DNA of 18,607 nt from NCBI GenBank assembly GCA_036524155.1, contig DATDCV010000012.1, forward strand, positions 1 to 18,607, written 5' to 3'. The notes below the pieces were generated by a model, which saw only the letters and a program-made list of their open reading frames with translations, searched no databases and was not told the origin of the DNA. Shown in pieces: positions 7,103 through 15,520 of the stretch (position 1 is the first letter of the stretch; each line of letters starts with the position of its first letter). The DNA is from DATDCV01 sp036524155 (lineage in GTDB: Bacteria; Verrucomicrobiota; Verrucomicrobiia; Limisphaerales; UBA8199). Position numbers and translations under genes: made by a program.

Positions 7103-8074
7103 CTACGCAAACGTTAACCCCTCCCTGCGGCCGACGGTGAAGATATGTTCGCGGGCCGCATCGTATTCCTCCGCATTGGGCAAGTGCTCGAGCATCAGCG
7201 GCGCGTTTTGGGGCAACTGTGCGACGCGCTGGAGATAAGTCGTGTAGTCGAGCGCGCCTTTGCCGGGAGCAACCTCACGGAAATGAACGTTCATTTCGAT
7301 GTCCCAGGTGAGGTCTTTGGCATGGCAGCTCGCGACGTAGCGTCCGAGCTTATCAAAGGCCTCGTTCAGCAGCGCGGTGTTGCCATAGAACTTCTCCGGA
7401 GAATTCACCATGTTGCACGGGTCGAGGTGAACCCCGAACCCCCCGCGATCGATGGCCTTGATCATTTTCAGGTAATGGTCCGCCGTGTCCGGCAAAGCCC
7501 AGCCCATCATTTCGTAGCAGAAGACGGTCCGTTTCGGTTTCACCGCATCGATGATCTTTCGCGCGTTTTCGACGCTCAAATCGAAATGGCGGCGTGAGAA
7601 ATTGTCCTTGTGGGGACCGAACCAGGAGGCGGGGTTAAAGGAGCCCGCAATATCCACACAGCAGCGCGCGCCGATAGCCTCGGCGAGCGCCAACCCTTCG
7701 GTGACCGTCTGTAAATTCTGTTTGCGCTTTTCCGCGTCGCTCTCCATCAGGTTCACCCAGCGCCCGACCTCAGCGATGACCACGTCGTGCTTCGCGAACG
7801 CCGCCGCCAGCGCCTTGATGCGCGCCGTGTCGTTGAGCGCGACGCCCGGGCAGTACGCCGCCCCATACCCGAGCTTGCGATGGGCCGCGGCCAATTCCTC
7901 CGGGTCGTTGGTCTGGACAAAAATGGGACCCCCGAGACGAATTGGCCGTTTTTTTGCCGCCGAGGCCCGCGCCTGGGGCAACAGCGCCGCCCCCGGTGTC
8001 AAAAATGCAGCCGTAGTGGCGAGCATGGCTGTCTGATGAAGGAACGTGCGGCGAGTCGAGTTGTGAGGTTGCAT
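7103..8074 (-). CDS. Tat-exported sugar phosphate isomerase/epimerase-like TIM-barrel protein
   Basis: A 323-residue protein of the xylose-isomerase-like TIM-barrel superfamily (AP endonuclease 2 type). The N-terminus carries a twin-arginine signal, STRRTFL at residues 6-12, a hydrophobic stretch at about 15-32 and a likely cleavage site near ASA|A (37-40), so it is probably folded in the cytoplasm and exported. Probable metal ligands sit at the usual strand ends: Glu188 in CYEMMGW, Asp218 in GVHLDPCNMV, His251 in SCHAKDL and Glu296 in MLEHLPN. The substrate cannot be told from sequence; relatives isomerise or epimerise sugars, and many in this phylum are exported. I chose the ATG at 8074 because the twin-arginine signal begins right after it; the frame stays open to 8188 without family-like sequence. 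It stands alone between hrpA and mutS, with gaps of 165 and 195 bp. Confidence 0.88.
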   Translation of the reverse strand: MQPHNSTRRTFLHQTAMLATTAAFLTPGAALLPQARASAAKKRPIRLGGPIFVQTNDPEELAAAHRKLGYGAAYCPGVALNDTARIKALAAAFAKHDVVIAEVGRWVNLMESDAEKRKQNLQTVTEGLALAEAIGARCCVDIAGSFNPASWFGPHKDNFSRRHFDLSVENARKIIDAVKPKRTVFCYEMMGWALPDTADHYLKMIKAIDRGGFGVHLDPCNMVNSPEKFYGNTALLNEAFDKLGRYVASCHAKDLTWDIEMNVHFREVAPGKGALDYTTYLQRVAQLPQNAPLMLEHLPNAEEYDAAREHIFTVGRREGLTFA

Positions 8075-8239
8075 GCCTGCGTTTTCGCAATTCCTGGTGT
8101 TCGTTTCAAGTCGGAAGAACGTTGGCCTGGGGGAGTGCCGGGCAAAGAATTTGTGAGTCACCGACTTGACGAAAAGTGCGCTTGGCAACGGAGGCCTTTG
8201 CGCGAAGCACCCCCGGAGAACGAGGGATTCCCGGAGGGG

Positions 8240-11200
8240 TTAGGTGCGATTGCTCCTGATTCTTTCGAACTGCTGGTCAAGACGTTTGGGAGAAATCGGG
8301 CTGGCTGTGCCGAGTTCCTGGGCGAACAACGAAACCTTGTACTCCTCGACCATCCACCGGAGTTCTCCGATGAGCTTTTCGGTTCCCGGCTCAGGTGGGG
8401 TAGCCTTGAGTTGCTGCAACGCCTCCAGATAGGGCGTAACTCGGCCGGCCCGCTCCCGGTCTTTCAGCGGGTTCAGGCTCGCCCGTTCGGCGCGGATGAG
8501 AAGCGCCTTCAGATAGCGCGGGACTTGCGGCAGGCGGTCAAACGGGATTTCGAGGAGAAATCTTCGCGGCAGCAGTGCCTCGAGCTCCCCGGCCACGAAG
8601 GGAGGCCTTCTCGCCGCCGGAATCGCCGGCACAGTCAACTGGCCGAGATCCGATAACGACTTCCTGGGGGCGCGCGCGGGTTCGTGAATGGGCCCGTAGC
8701 GGCGCAGGATCTCCTGGCGCAGTTTCAGTATGTCCTCCACCCGCTCAAGAAACGGTGGCGCCAGGCCCCGCAACCGCTGGCGGGCCGTTGCCAGCGCGTG
8801 TGCAAAATGGCCGTGTGCCAGCGCGGGCAAAGGCTCGGACGGCAAAAGGTGGCGTTTGAGGTGTTCGAAAGCGGTGGCCTGTAGTTCCTCCTGAGTCGCG
8901 AACCCTTCGAGCAGAGGTTCGACGCGGGAGAGCGACCGTAAGTCTTTCTGCAGCCAGCCGAGGTCTCGTTGCAGAGCGATTTCAATCAACCGCCCGACGC
9001 CGGGTAAACTCGCCGCCCGGGCTGCCTGCGGCGCCGGAAAGAGTCTGACGTTTACCTGCCCATCTTCCGCTTGCAGACCGGGCCAGGCGTAAACCGGTCC
9101 GGCTGCGCTCTCAGAGACCGTCACCCGCTCCGGAAGGTCGCCGAAGGTCCAATCCGCGACCCCAAAGCGTTCCCATTTCTCCGCGGCATGCGCCCAAGCC
9201 TGAGGCTGCGCAGCGGGCTGCATTTTAGCTTTCTCTAGCTGCTGGCGAAGTTGGTCCAGGTCACGGCCCGCGGTGAGCGTGTCGGCTTTGTGGTCCAGGA
9301 TCTCGATGCGCGGACGGAGGTGCTGCGGCACGGCGTCCGACCGCCAGGCGGAGGAAGAAACCTCCAGCCCGTAACGCTCGCGGAGAAACCTCGCCAGGTC
9401 CTGTTTGAGCGAGGCGCCCGACGGCCGGAGCTCGCGCGTGATTTCATCCACCTTCGGCGCCAGCGGCATAAGCTGGCGGCGCAGGGATTTGGGCAACGCG
9501 CGCAACAACTCCTCGACCTGCCCCTGCCGCAGACCGGGAACCGACCATTCAACGCTCGCCGGCGAAAGGCTCTGCGCGAGGCTGAATTCGAGCTTTAGGG
9601 TGACACCATCGCGCTCCTCTCCCGGACTGTAGGAATAGGACAGCGGCACAGAGTGCCCCGCCAAAGGCACGGCGTCAGGGAATGCGGCCGCGTCGAAATC
9701 AAGATCGTGGCCGCCAGCAAGATCCGCCTCGGTGGCGCAGAGAAATCCCGGTTCGGAATGTTCGCGCAACCGGCGGTCCAGCTCGTTAAGGGAGGAGACA
9801 TTCTGCAGCCGGCCCGCATAGAAATCAAACAGCGCCTGGTCGAGGTCACCCAAATCATGGTGGCGGGAGCGAGTTTGCCAGATCTCAATTTTCTGCCGCA
9901 ACTGACGGTTGTGCTCAACGAACGCGTAGCGGGCCGGGACCTTGCGAACCTCCGGCCGCGCGGCGGCCAGGAGCTGGCTCGGCGACATTTTGCGTTCGTC
10001 ACCCTCGTTGCCGCCGTCCTGCGGCTCCGAGAAGAGCGCTTCCTCAACCAGGGCGGAGCGGATAAAGATCTCCGTGGCTTCGTTCCCATTGATCGGGCCG
10101 TAGGCCACCTTTCGCCGCCGGAGCTGCAGCCCGAAGAAAGTCACGGTTTCCGCCGCCATGACCCGACCATCGGTGGCGCTCCAATGCGGGTTTTGATGAG
10201 CGGCCCGGCACAAGTGCGGGGCCACGTGAATAATCCAGAGCGGGTCAAAGCCGGCCAGCGTGCGCGCGAACAGACGCGAGGTTTCAACCAGTTCCCCGGC
10301 GATGATCCATTCCGACTGGGCGGGCGGCGGTTTTTCCCGCGATTCCGTTCCCCGGCCGCGCGCCTTTTTCGGCTTTGCCTGCTTTTCATTCCGGACATAC
10401 AGCGCGGAGCCCGGGAAGACAAAGAGTTCGCGATTGCCAACTCCTTTATACCGGTTGCGTTCGGTGCGTTGGGCCACGTGGCCAAGCAGGCCCGCCAGAA
10501 TTGAACGGTGAATCGCGTCGTAATCGGCGTTGCTCTCGTTCAGGTAACCCGTCCCCAACTCCTGCAAGACCTCGAACAACTGCGCGTGGAGGTCCTGCCA
10601 CTCGCGCATCCGCAGGTACGAAAGGAAGTTGGCGCGGCAGAACTTGCGGCGTTGATTCTGGGTTCCCAGCTCCTCCCAGCGATCATGAACCGCGTTCCAG
10701 ATATTCAACAACGTGAGAAAGTCGGATCTGGGGTCCGCGAACCGGCCGTGCGCCGCCGCCGCCGCGTCTTTCTGGTCGAGCGGGCGTTCGCGCGGGTCCT
10801 GGATGCTGAGGCCGGAGGCGATGATCAGCAGTTCGCGCGTCGCGTGCTCGTGGTGCGCCTGCAGCAGCATGCGCCCGAGCGTGGGGTCGATGGGCAGACG
10901 GGCGAGATCTCCCCCGAGCGGAGTCAGTTCGCGGTTGTCGTTGAGCGCGCCGAGTTCCTGCAAAAGCCGGTAGCCCGCTTCGATGGCTCCGGCCGGGGGC
11001 GGGTTGATGAATGGAAAAGTTTCGATGTCCCCCAACCGAAACGCCTTCATCCGGAGGATGACCTCCGCCAGGTTCGCCCGTTGGATTTCAGGCTGGGTGT
11101 AAGCGGGGCGCGCCAGGAAATCCGGCTCCGAATAAAGGCGGATGCACACACCATTCTCAAGGCGTCCGCTGCGTCCTTTGCGCTGGTTGGCGCTGCTTTG

Positions 11201-12367
11201 CGAGATAGGTTCGATCGGCAGGCGGCGGGTGCGGGTCCGTGGGCTGTAACGGCTGATCCGCGCCAGGCCCGAGTCGATCACGTATCGGATGCCCGGAATG
11301 GTCAACGAGGTCTCGGCGATGTTGGTGGCGACTACGATTTTGCGCCGCACCGCCGGGGCGAACACCCGCTGTTGGTCGGCGGAACTGAGCCGGCCGAACA
11401 GCGGAATGATCTCGGCGTCGTTGGCAAACCGTGTCTTGAGCGCATCGCTGGTCTCACGGATGTCGCGCTCACCGGGCATGAAAATGAGCACGTCGCCGCG
11501 GCCGGGCTCGCAGAGCACCTGCTCCGCCGCCCGGACCGCGCCATCGATGTAGGTCAGCTCGCCGGCGTCCTCGCTCGCCGCGTCGAGCGCCTGGTAAACG
11601 ACCTCTACCGGGTAAACCCGCCCCGAGACTTCGATAACCGGCGCGCCGTCGAACGCGCGCGAAAACGCCTCCGTATCGATGGTCGCGGAGGTGATGATGA
11701 GTTTCAACTCGGGCCGTTTTACCAGCAGCCCTTTGAGGTGCCCGAGCAGGAAGTCTATGTTCAGGCTGCGCTCGTGCGCTTCATCGATCATCAGCGCGTT
11801 GTATTCCGACAACAACGGGTCGCCCTGGGTTTCGGCCAGCAGGATCCCGTCGGTCATGAACTTGATGTAAGTCTCGGGGCTCGATCGATCATCAAAACGA
11901 ATCTTGCAGCCGACTTCCCCGCCCCACGCCACATTCAGCTCCTCCGCTACCCGCCGCGAAATCGATAGCGCCGCCACCCGGCGCGGCTGCGTGCAGCCAA
12001 TTTTGGCTTCGATGCCAAGGCTGGCCTCGAGGCACATTTTGGGGATCTGGGTCGTCTTGCCGGAACCCGTCTCGCCCGCAACCACCAGCACCTGGTTCTT
12101 CCTGATGGCCGCGACGATTTCCTCCCTGCGGGCGCTGATCGGCAGCTCCGCAGGATAGCTAACCTGCGGCGCATGGGCCGACCTTTCCTCCCGCAAGGCC
12201 ACCGATTGGCGGGCCTGCGCCAGCAGACGATCGAGAACCGCGTCATGTTTAACCGCGTGATGGTTATCCCGCAACAACCGCACGAGGCGCGAACCCAACC
12301 GCACCCAATCAGGCAGCATCGCCCGGGGCAGGAGCGCTCTGAGTTCTTCGATGCGGGCGTCCGCCAT
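8240..12367 (-). CDS. hrpA: ATP-dependent RNA helicase HrpA, DEAH box
   Basis: A cytoplasmic superfamily 2 DEAH/RHA-type 3'-5' RNA helicase; E. coli HrpA has been linked to mRNA processing and rescue of stalled ribosomes. The 1375-residue length is slightly above the E. coli form (1300). Motifs in order: I, GETGSGKTTQ (residues 98-107); Ia, CTQPRRVAA; II, DEAH (195-198); III, SAT (227-229); V, ATNIAETSLTIPG; VI, QRKGRSGR. After the helicase core come the HA2-type winged-helix region and OB-fold, then a long C-terminal half of DUF3418 type as in HrpA, which separates it from the shorter HrpB. The ATG at 12367 (MADARIEELRALL) was preferred over one nine codons upstream because a perfect TATAAT lies between the two. 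No Shine-Dalgarno is present. Neighbours give no functional hint. Confidence 0.95.
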   Translation of the reverse strand: MADARIEELRALLPRAMLPDWVRLGSRLVRLLRDNHHAVKHDAVLDRLLAQARQSVALREERSAHAPQVSYPAELPISARREEIVAAIRKNQVLVVAGETGSGKTTQIPKMCLEASLGIEAKIGCTQPRRVAALSISRRVAEELNVAWGGEVGCKIRFDDRSSPETYIKFMTDGILLAETQGDPLLSEYNALMIDEAHERSLNIDFLLGHLKGLLVKRPELKLIITSATIDTEAFSRAFDGAPVIEVSGRVYPVEVVYQALDAASEDAGELTYIDGAVRAAEQVLCEPGRGDVLIFMPGERDIRETSDALKTRFANDAEIIPLFGRLSSADQQRVFAPAVRRKIVVATNIAETSLTIPGIRYVIDSGLARISRYSPRTRTRRLPIEPISQSSANQRKGRSGRLENGVCIRLYSEPDFLARPAYTQPEIQRANLAEVILRMKAFRLGDIETFPFINPPPAGAIEAGYRLLQELGALNDNRELTPLGGDLARLPIDPTLGRMLLQAHHEHATRELLIIASGLSIQDPRERPLDQKDAAAAAHGRFADPRSDFLTLLNIWNAVHDRWEELGTQNQRRKFCRANFLSYLRMREWQDLHAQLFEVLQELGTGYLNESNADYDAIHRSILAGLLGHVAQRTERNRYKGVGNRELFVFPGSALYVRNEKQAKPKKARGRGTESREKPPPAQSEWIIAGELVETSRLFARTLAGFDPLWIIHVAPHLCRAAHQNPHWSATDGRVMAAETVTFFGLQLRRRKVAYGPINGNEATEIFIRSALVEEALFSEPQDGGNEGDERKMSPSQLLAAARPEVRKVPARYAFVEHNRQLRQKIEIWQTRSRHHDLGDLDQALFDFYAGRLQNVSSLNELDRRLREHSEPGFLCATEADLAGGHDLDFDAAAFPDAVPLAGHSVPLSYSYSPGEERDGVTLKLEFSLAQSLSPASVEWSVPGLRQGQVEELLRALPKSLRRQLMPLAPKVDEITRELRPSGASLKQDLARFLRERYGLEVSSSAWRSDAVPQHLRPRIEILDHKADTLTAGRDLDQLRQQLEKAKMQPAAQPQAWAHAAEKWERFGVADWTFGDLPERVTVSESAAGPVYAWPGLQAEDGQVNVRLFPAPQAARAASLPGVGRLIEIALQRDLGWLQKDLRSLSRVEPLLEGFATQEELQATAFEHLKRHLLPSEPLPALAHGHFAHALATARQRLRGLAPPFLERVEDILKLRQEILRRYGPIHEPARAPRKSLSDLGQLTVPAIPAARRPPFVAGELEALLPRRFLLEIPFDRLPQVPRYLKALLIRAERASLNPLKDRERAGRVTPYLEALQQLKATPPEPGTEKLIGELRWMVEEYKVSLFAQELGTASPISPKRLDQQFERIRSNRT

Positions 12368-12373
12368 TGTGGA

Positions 12374-12379
12374 ATTATA
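12374..12379 (-). promoter_or_regulatory. Candidate -10 box of the hrpA promoter (possibly leaderless mRNA)
   Basis: The minus strand reads TATAAT followed by TCCACA and then the hrpA ATG. A perfect -10 hexamer this close would place transcription start on or next to the start codon, giving a leaderless mRNA, which fits the absence of a Shine-Dalgarno sequence. No good -35 hexamer is seen at 16-18 bp. Consensus by chance is possible, but the surrounding DNA is GC-rich. Confidence 0.45.
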
Positions 12380-12443
12380 CAAACCCGGGAACAAAACGCG
12401 AGCAGCGTCGCTGTCCGGCCGCGCTTCCCTTTTCCAAACCCCT

Positions 12444-12479
12444 GTCAGACGGGTCTGACACGTCGGACCAGTCTGCCTG
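12444..12479. repeat. Period-9 array of GTCNGAC palindromes
   Basis: Four units follow each other with 9-bp spacing: GTCAGACGG, GTCTGACAC, GTCGGACCA, GTCTGCCTG. Three of the four contain the heptamer palindrome GTCNGAC, and the first two form a perfect 8-bp inverted repeat (TGTCAGAC/GTCTGACA) around GG. The array lies between the stop codon of the downstream porin gene and the hrpA promoter region, so it may be part of the porin 3' end or of the hrpA upstream region. Confidence 0.7.
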
Positions 12480-12503
12480 AAGAGGCGAGGTAACTATGCT
12501 CCC

Positions 12504-13712
12504 TTAAAACTTATACACTAGATTCGCCAGCAGGATGTAACTGTTCTTCTTGGTCCCGCTGCCGACAACCGTGCCGCCGTAAGGCGTCGAGCCGTCGGCC
12601 GCGTGGTCCCAGCGGAACTCCAGCCGGCTAACGACATTCTTCCACAAATCGTATTGGAGCGTCCCGGTGGTTTCGAACACCTTCCTGGCCAGGAATGCGC
12701 TCGTCACGCCGGAGGAGGCGTATTCACCTCGCGCAAAGACTGTCATCTTCTCCGTAAGTTGGTACGACGCATAAACGCCCACGGCGTTGGCGTAACTGGA
12801 TTTCTCCAGCGTCACGGGTTGCTCGCTCACCCCGGCGTAATCGTACGCCGCGCCCACTTTCAGTCCTTTTACCGGGGTGTTGAGCGTGCCGCCGATATAC
12901 CAACTGGTTTGGTCTGCCCGCCCGCCAGCCGCGGCCGAGTTGAAACCGTTGATCACACAGCCGCAAAGTGTGGAGCCCGACAGGAATCCCCAGCTCGCAG
13001 GCGCCGTGAACAACAGCGAGGCCATGTAGGTCTTGTAGGATTCGGCCCTGGGGCCTTCACTCTCTCCGGCGGGCAACGATGTGCCGCCATTCAGGAACGC
13101 GCGGCCGTTGATCGTCGAACCAAACGTGTTGGCAACACCGAACGTGGACGAAAACATCTCGGAAAACTGGTATGTCGCCTGCAACCCTGTGTGGGTGGTT
13201 GGCTCCATGGTGTAACCGTAAGACCTCGTGAAGTTGGGGTTGCTGATCGAGTCGAATACTTCGTAGCCGATAATCGTGTCCCATACGCCGGCCTTGAAAT
13301 CGAGCCCGTTGCCGATCGGTGTGTGCAGCGCGATATAGGCCTGTTTTACACCGAAGTCCGCGGCAATCCCTGTCGATTGCGTCGGCAGCAGGTTCGCATC
13401 CGGCCCGAAAAGCAGATCGACCTTGTACCCGGCGGCCCAGGCATCGGTGGTGTCGAGAGGCTTTTCGAGCGTCAGTTTGACGACGTTCAAGTTGAAGCCG
13501 TCCGCTTTGCTGGCGCCCCCGAAAGCATAATTCGGCAGGTTGGCATCGCCGGTTCCCAGGTTCCACTGGGCCGAAGTATCCACGTAGCCGCTCAGGGTAG
13601 TCGCCGAAAGGGCGGTGAGAACTGAGCTGGGTTTCTCCTCTGCTTGCAGCACGGCGGGCAGGCTCACCAGGCCGACCGCCACAAGCACGCGTGTCCATGC
13701 GGGGAGGTTCAT
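12504..13712 (-). CDS. Outer-membrane beta-barrel porin (BBP2-like), copy 1
   Basis: A 402-residue outer-membrane protein, probably a porin of the putative beta-barrel porin-2 (OmpL-like) type. Residues 1-24 form a Sec signal peptide (MNLPAWTRVLVAVG, then LVSLPAVLQA) with cleavage at LQA|EE. The mature part starts with TTLSGYVDTSAQW and alternates short strands and glycine/asparagine turns. It ends in VYKF, the C-terminal phenylalanine expected of BAM-assembled barrels. A CGC triplet occurs in STLCGCVING, where the paralogue has SGG. The ATG at 13712 was chosen because it begins the signal peptide; the frame runs to 13805 but that extension overlaps the terminator of the preceding gene. It is a tandem paralogue of 13866-15044, with matching signal peptides and collinear segments. 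Substrate unknown. Confidence 0.88.
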   Translation of the reverse strand: MNLPAWTRVLVAVGLVSLPAVLQAEEKPSSVLTALSATTLSGYVDTSAQWNLGTGDANLPNYAFGGASKADGFNLNVVKLTLEKPLDTTDAWAAGYKVDLLFGPDANLLPTQSTGIAADFGVKQAYIALHTPIGNGLDFKAGVWDTIIGYEVFDSISNPNFTRSYGYTMEPTTHTGLQATYQFSEMFSSTFGVANTFGSTINGRAFLNGGTSLPAGESEGPRAESYKTYMASLLFTAPASWGFLSGSTLCGCVINGFNSAAAGGRADQTSWYIGGTLNTPVKGLKVGAAYDYAGVSEQPVTLEKSSYANAVGVYASYQLTEKMTVFARGEYASSGVTSAFLARKVFETTGTLQYDLWKNVVSRLEFRWDHAADGSTPYGGTVVGSGTKKNSYILLANLVYKF

Positions 13713-13770
13713 TGTGTTCGTTGTTTTGGTTTGCTTCGCAATCGCACCGTGACCCCGGCGCGTTGGCGCG

Positions 13771-13801
13771 ATACTAATGCGGGAATTGAAACCAATGCCA
13801 A
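13771..13801 (-). promoter_or_regulatory. Weak candidate promoter for porin copy 1
   Basis: On the minus strand TTGGCA (13801-13796) and TAGTAT (13776-13771) are separated by 19 bp, longer than ideal. They lie directly after the terminator of porin copy 2 and would give a leader of about 50 nt to the ATG at 13712. The position argues for a promoter here; the exact hexamers are uncertain. Confidence 0.25.
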
Positions 13802-13840
13802 TCAAAAAAAGACCCCTTCAGCTCAGTGTCGCTGAAGGGG
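13801..13840 (-). terminator. Intrinsic terminator of porin copy 2
   Basis: CCCCTTCAGC (13813-13822) and GCTGAAGGGG (13831-13840) form a perfect 10-bp stem with an 8-nt loop. On the minus strand the stem is followed by TCTTTTTTTGAT, a run of seven T. It starts 25 bp after the porin copy 2 stop codon. This is the only textbook Rho-independent terminator in the window and it separates the two porins into different transcripts. Confidence 0.92.
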
Positions 13841-13865
13841 CTGGCGGAGGAATCAATCGGAACAA

Positions 13866-15044
13866 CTAGAACTTGTAGATAATGTTCGCAGCCAGCAGAA
13901 AAGCGTTGTCAACCCCGTTGGAGAACGGGTCGCCAGAATCGGCCGCGTGATCCCACCGGAATTCAACGCGCGCCAGCACGTTCCTCCAGAGGTCGTACTG
14001 CACCGTCTCTGTTACCTCGAACGCTTTCCTGGGCAGCCCCGCCCCGGCCGGGGTGCCGACGAGGTACCCGCTTTGCGCCAGATACTCGCCCCGGGTATTA
14101 AGAGTCAGTTTTTCTGTTGCCTGCCAGCTCAGGTAAAGCCCGGTCGCGTGCTGGTAGCCCGAGTCGTGCGGCAAGCCGCCGATCTCGTTGGCGGCGAGGT
14201 TGACATAATCGTGGGCAACGCCAACTTTCACGTTCTTAATCGGGGTGTTGAATGTTCCGCCGATGTACCAACTGGTTTTATCCACCCCGTTGACCGCGTC
14301 GTAGCCGTTGATGATGCCGCCGGAGACCGTTGAGCCGGCGAGAAATCCCATGTTCGTCGGGGCCGTAAACGTAAGGGACCCCATGTAAGTCTTGAAGGAC
14401 TCCGCTTTGGCGGGGAAAGCTCGCGAGTTTACGCCCGCGCTCCACACATCGCAGATGCCGGCATTCGCCGCCAGCGCCGAGTTGAGTTGATAAGTGCCGA
14501 GCACCCCGGTCATCTGCGTTGGCTCAATCATGTATCCGTACGATCGGGTATAGTTGGGATTGTTGCCCGTCTCATACACTTCATAACCCAGGATCTCGGT
14601 GTAGGTGCCAATCTTGACATCCAAGCCGTTGCCCACCGGCGCGTGCAGCACCACGTAGGTGTCCTTCAGGCTGAAATCACTAGGGAACTGAGAGGCAGTG
14701 AACGACGGATTATACCCCGCCGCATCTGGCCCGAACAGCAGCGTCGCGTTGTAGCCAGCCGACCAGTCTCCCTCGCCGACGGGATGGCTCAGGGTCAGCG
14801 CCACGACGTCCAGGTTGAAACCATCCGCCTTGGTGCCGCCAAGCTGCCCGTTGGGCGTGTAAGCCGGCAGGTTGGCGTTTCCTGTCCCGAAGTTCCAGTG
14901 GGCCGACGTATCGACATACCCGCTCAGTGTCGTGCCCGAGAGCGCGGTTAGAACGGTACTGGGTTTCTCCTCAGCGTGTAGCACTGCCGGCAGGCTCACC
15001 AGACCCGCAGCCATCAACACGTTTGTCCATGCATTACATTTCAT
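13866..15044 (-). CDS. Outer-membrane beta-barrel porin (BBP2-like), copy 2
   Basis: A 392-residue paralogue of the protein at 12504-13712. The signal peptide occupies residues 1-24 (MKCNAWTNVLMAAG, then LVSLPAVLHA) with cleavage at LHA|EE. The mature protein begins with TTLSGYVDTSAHWNFGTG and ends in IIYKF with the C-terminal phenylalanine of outer-membrane barrels. Shared landmarks with copy 1 include KADGFNL, LLFGPDA, GYEVY/GYEVF, TRSYGYM/TRSYGYT and QYDLW-N plus VEFRWDHAA near the end. The ATG at 15044 begins the signal peptide; the frame is open to 15179 without signal-like sequence. The start overlaps by 4 nt (ATGA) the stop of a 68-codon open frame upstream, perhaps by chance. A strong terminator follows. 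It diverges from the DUF5107 gene across a 476-bp gap. Substrate unknown. Confidence 0.88.
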   Translation of the reverse strand: MKCNAWTNVLMAAGLVSLPAVLHAEEKPSTVLTALSGTTLSGYVDTSAHWNFGTGNANLPAYTPNGQLGGTKADGFNLDVVALTLSHPVGEGDWSAGYNATLLFGPDAAGYNPSFTASQFPSDFSLKDTYVVLHAPVGNGLDVKIGTYTEILGYEVYETGNNPNYTRSYGYMIEPTQMTGVLGTYQLNSALAANAGICDVWSAGVNSRAFPAKAESFKTYMGSLTFTAPTNMGFLAGSTVSGGIINGYDAVNGVDKTSWYIGGTFNTPIKNVKVGVAHDYVNLAANEIGGLPHDSGYQHATGLYLSWQATEKLTLNTRGEYLAQSGYLVGTPAGAGLPRKAFEVTETVQYDLWRNVLARVEFRWDHAADSGDPFSNGVDNAFLLAANIIYKF

Positions 15045-15520
15045 GTGCGTTGTTGTGTTAACCCGACTTGCGCGCAACCGATCATCAGCGCAGCGCCCGT
15101 CGTTCCGCCCAAGGCACCTCCCATGCCAAACAAGGGGCCCACGAATAAGTGGCTGCTTCGGCTGCACTTGTGTAAACACGGCTGTCCGCGTGAGCCCGAC
15201 AACCCAGGCTGGATTTGGCCGGCATGGTCAAAACGCGCCAGCATCACAGTCCCTTTGCGTCAGGCGCGAAGACCGCAGCTACAAAGCCGGTGGTTTCGCG
15301 GCCCTTGGTGTTCAGGTTTGTTTCTTGCTGACTGAAGAATTCGTTACGCCCGTTCTCTTGGAGGCGTCTGGTCTCCCCGCCGTTTGCGAAAGGCAAGGGA
15401 ATGGAGGCAGAGGAATGAGCAACGATGGCGAGGGAGCCCGCGCTTGACGATGTTCGCCCGACTCTGGATGGTGATCACACTCAGCATGGCAATCGTTGTA
15501 GTAACGGCACCTCTAAAGCG
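15045..15520. promoter_or_regulatory. Divergent intergenic region between porin copy 2 and the DUF5107 gene
   Basis: This 476-bp stretch must hold the promoters of both divergent genes. No convincing -35/-10 pair was found on either strand. Points seen: a short GTGT-AA-ACAC inverted repeat near 15170, an 8-bp palindrome GTGATCAC at 15471-15478, and an in-frame ATG at 15425 that could lengthen the DUF5107 protein. A minus-strand open frame of 68 codons (15247-15041) ends in the porin start codon. No RNA gene or mobile element was recognised. Confidence 0.5.

Noticed and set aside
10508..11968. A 486-codon plus-strand open frame.
   Set aside because: It lies wholly antisense to the helicase motifs of hrpA and shows no family pattern.
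12444..12479. GTCNGAC array considered as an intrinsic terminator for porin copy 1.
   Set aside because: The first pair can fold, but on the minus strand it is followed by GGGGTTTGG rather than a U-run; termination by it is only possible, not supported.
15444..15449. TTGACG as a -35 box for the DUF5107 gene.
   Set aside because: No acceptable -10 hexamer lies 16-18 bp downstream.
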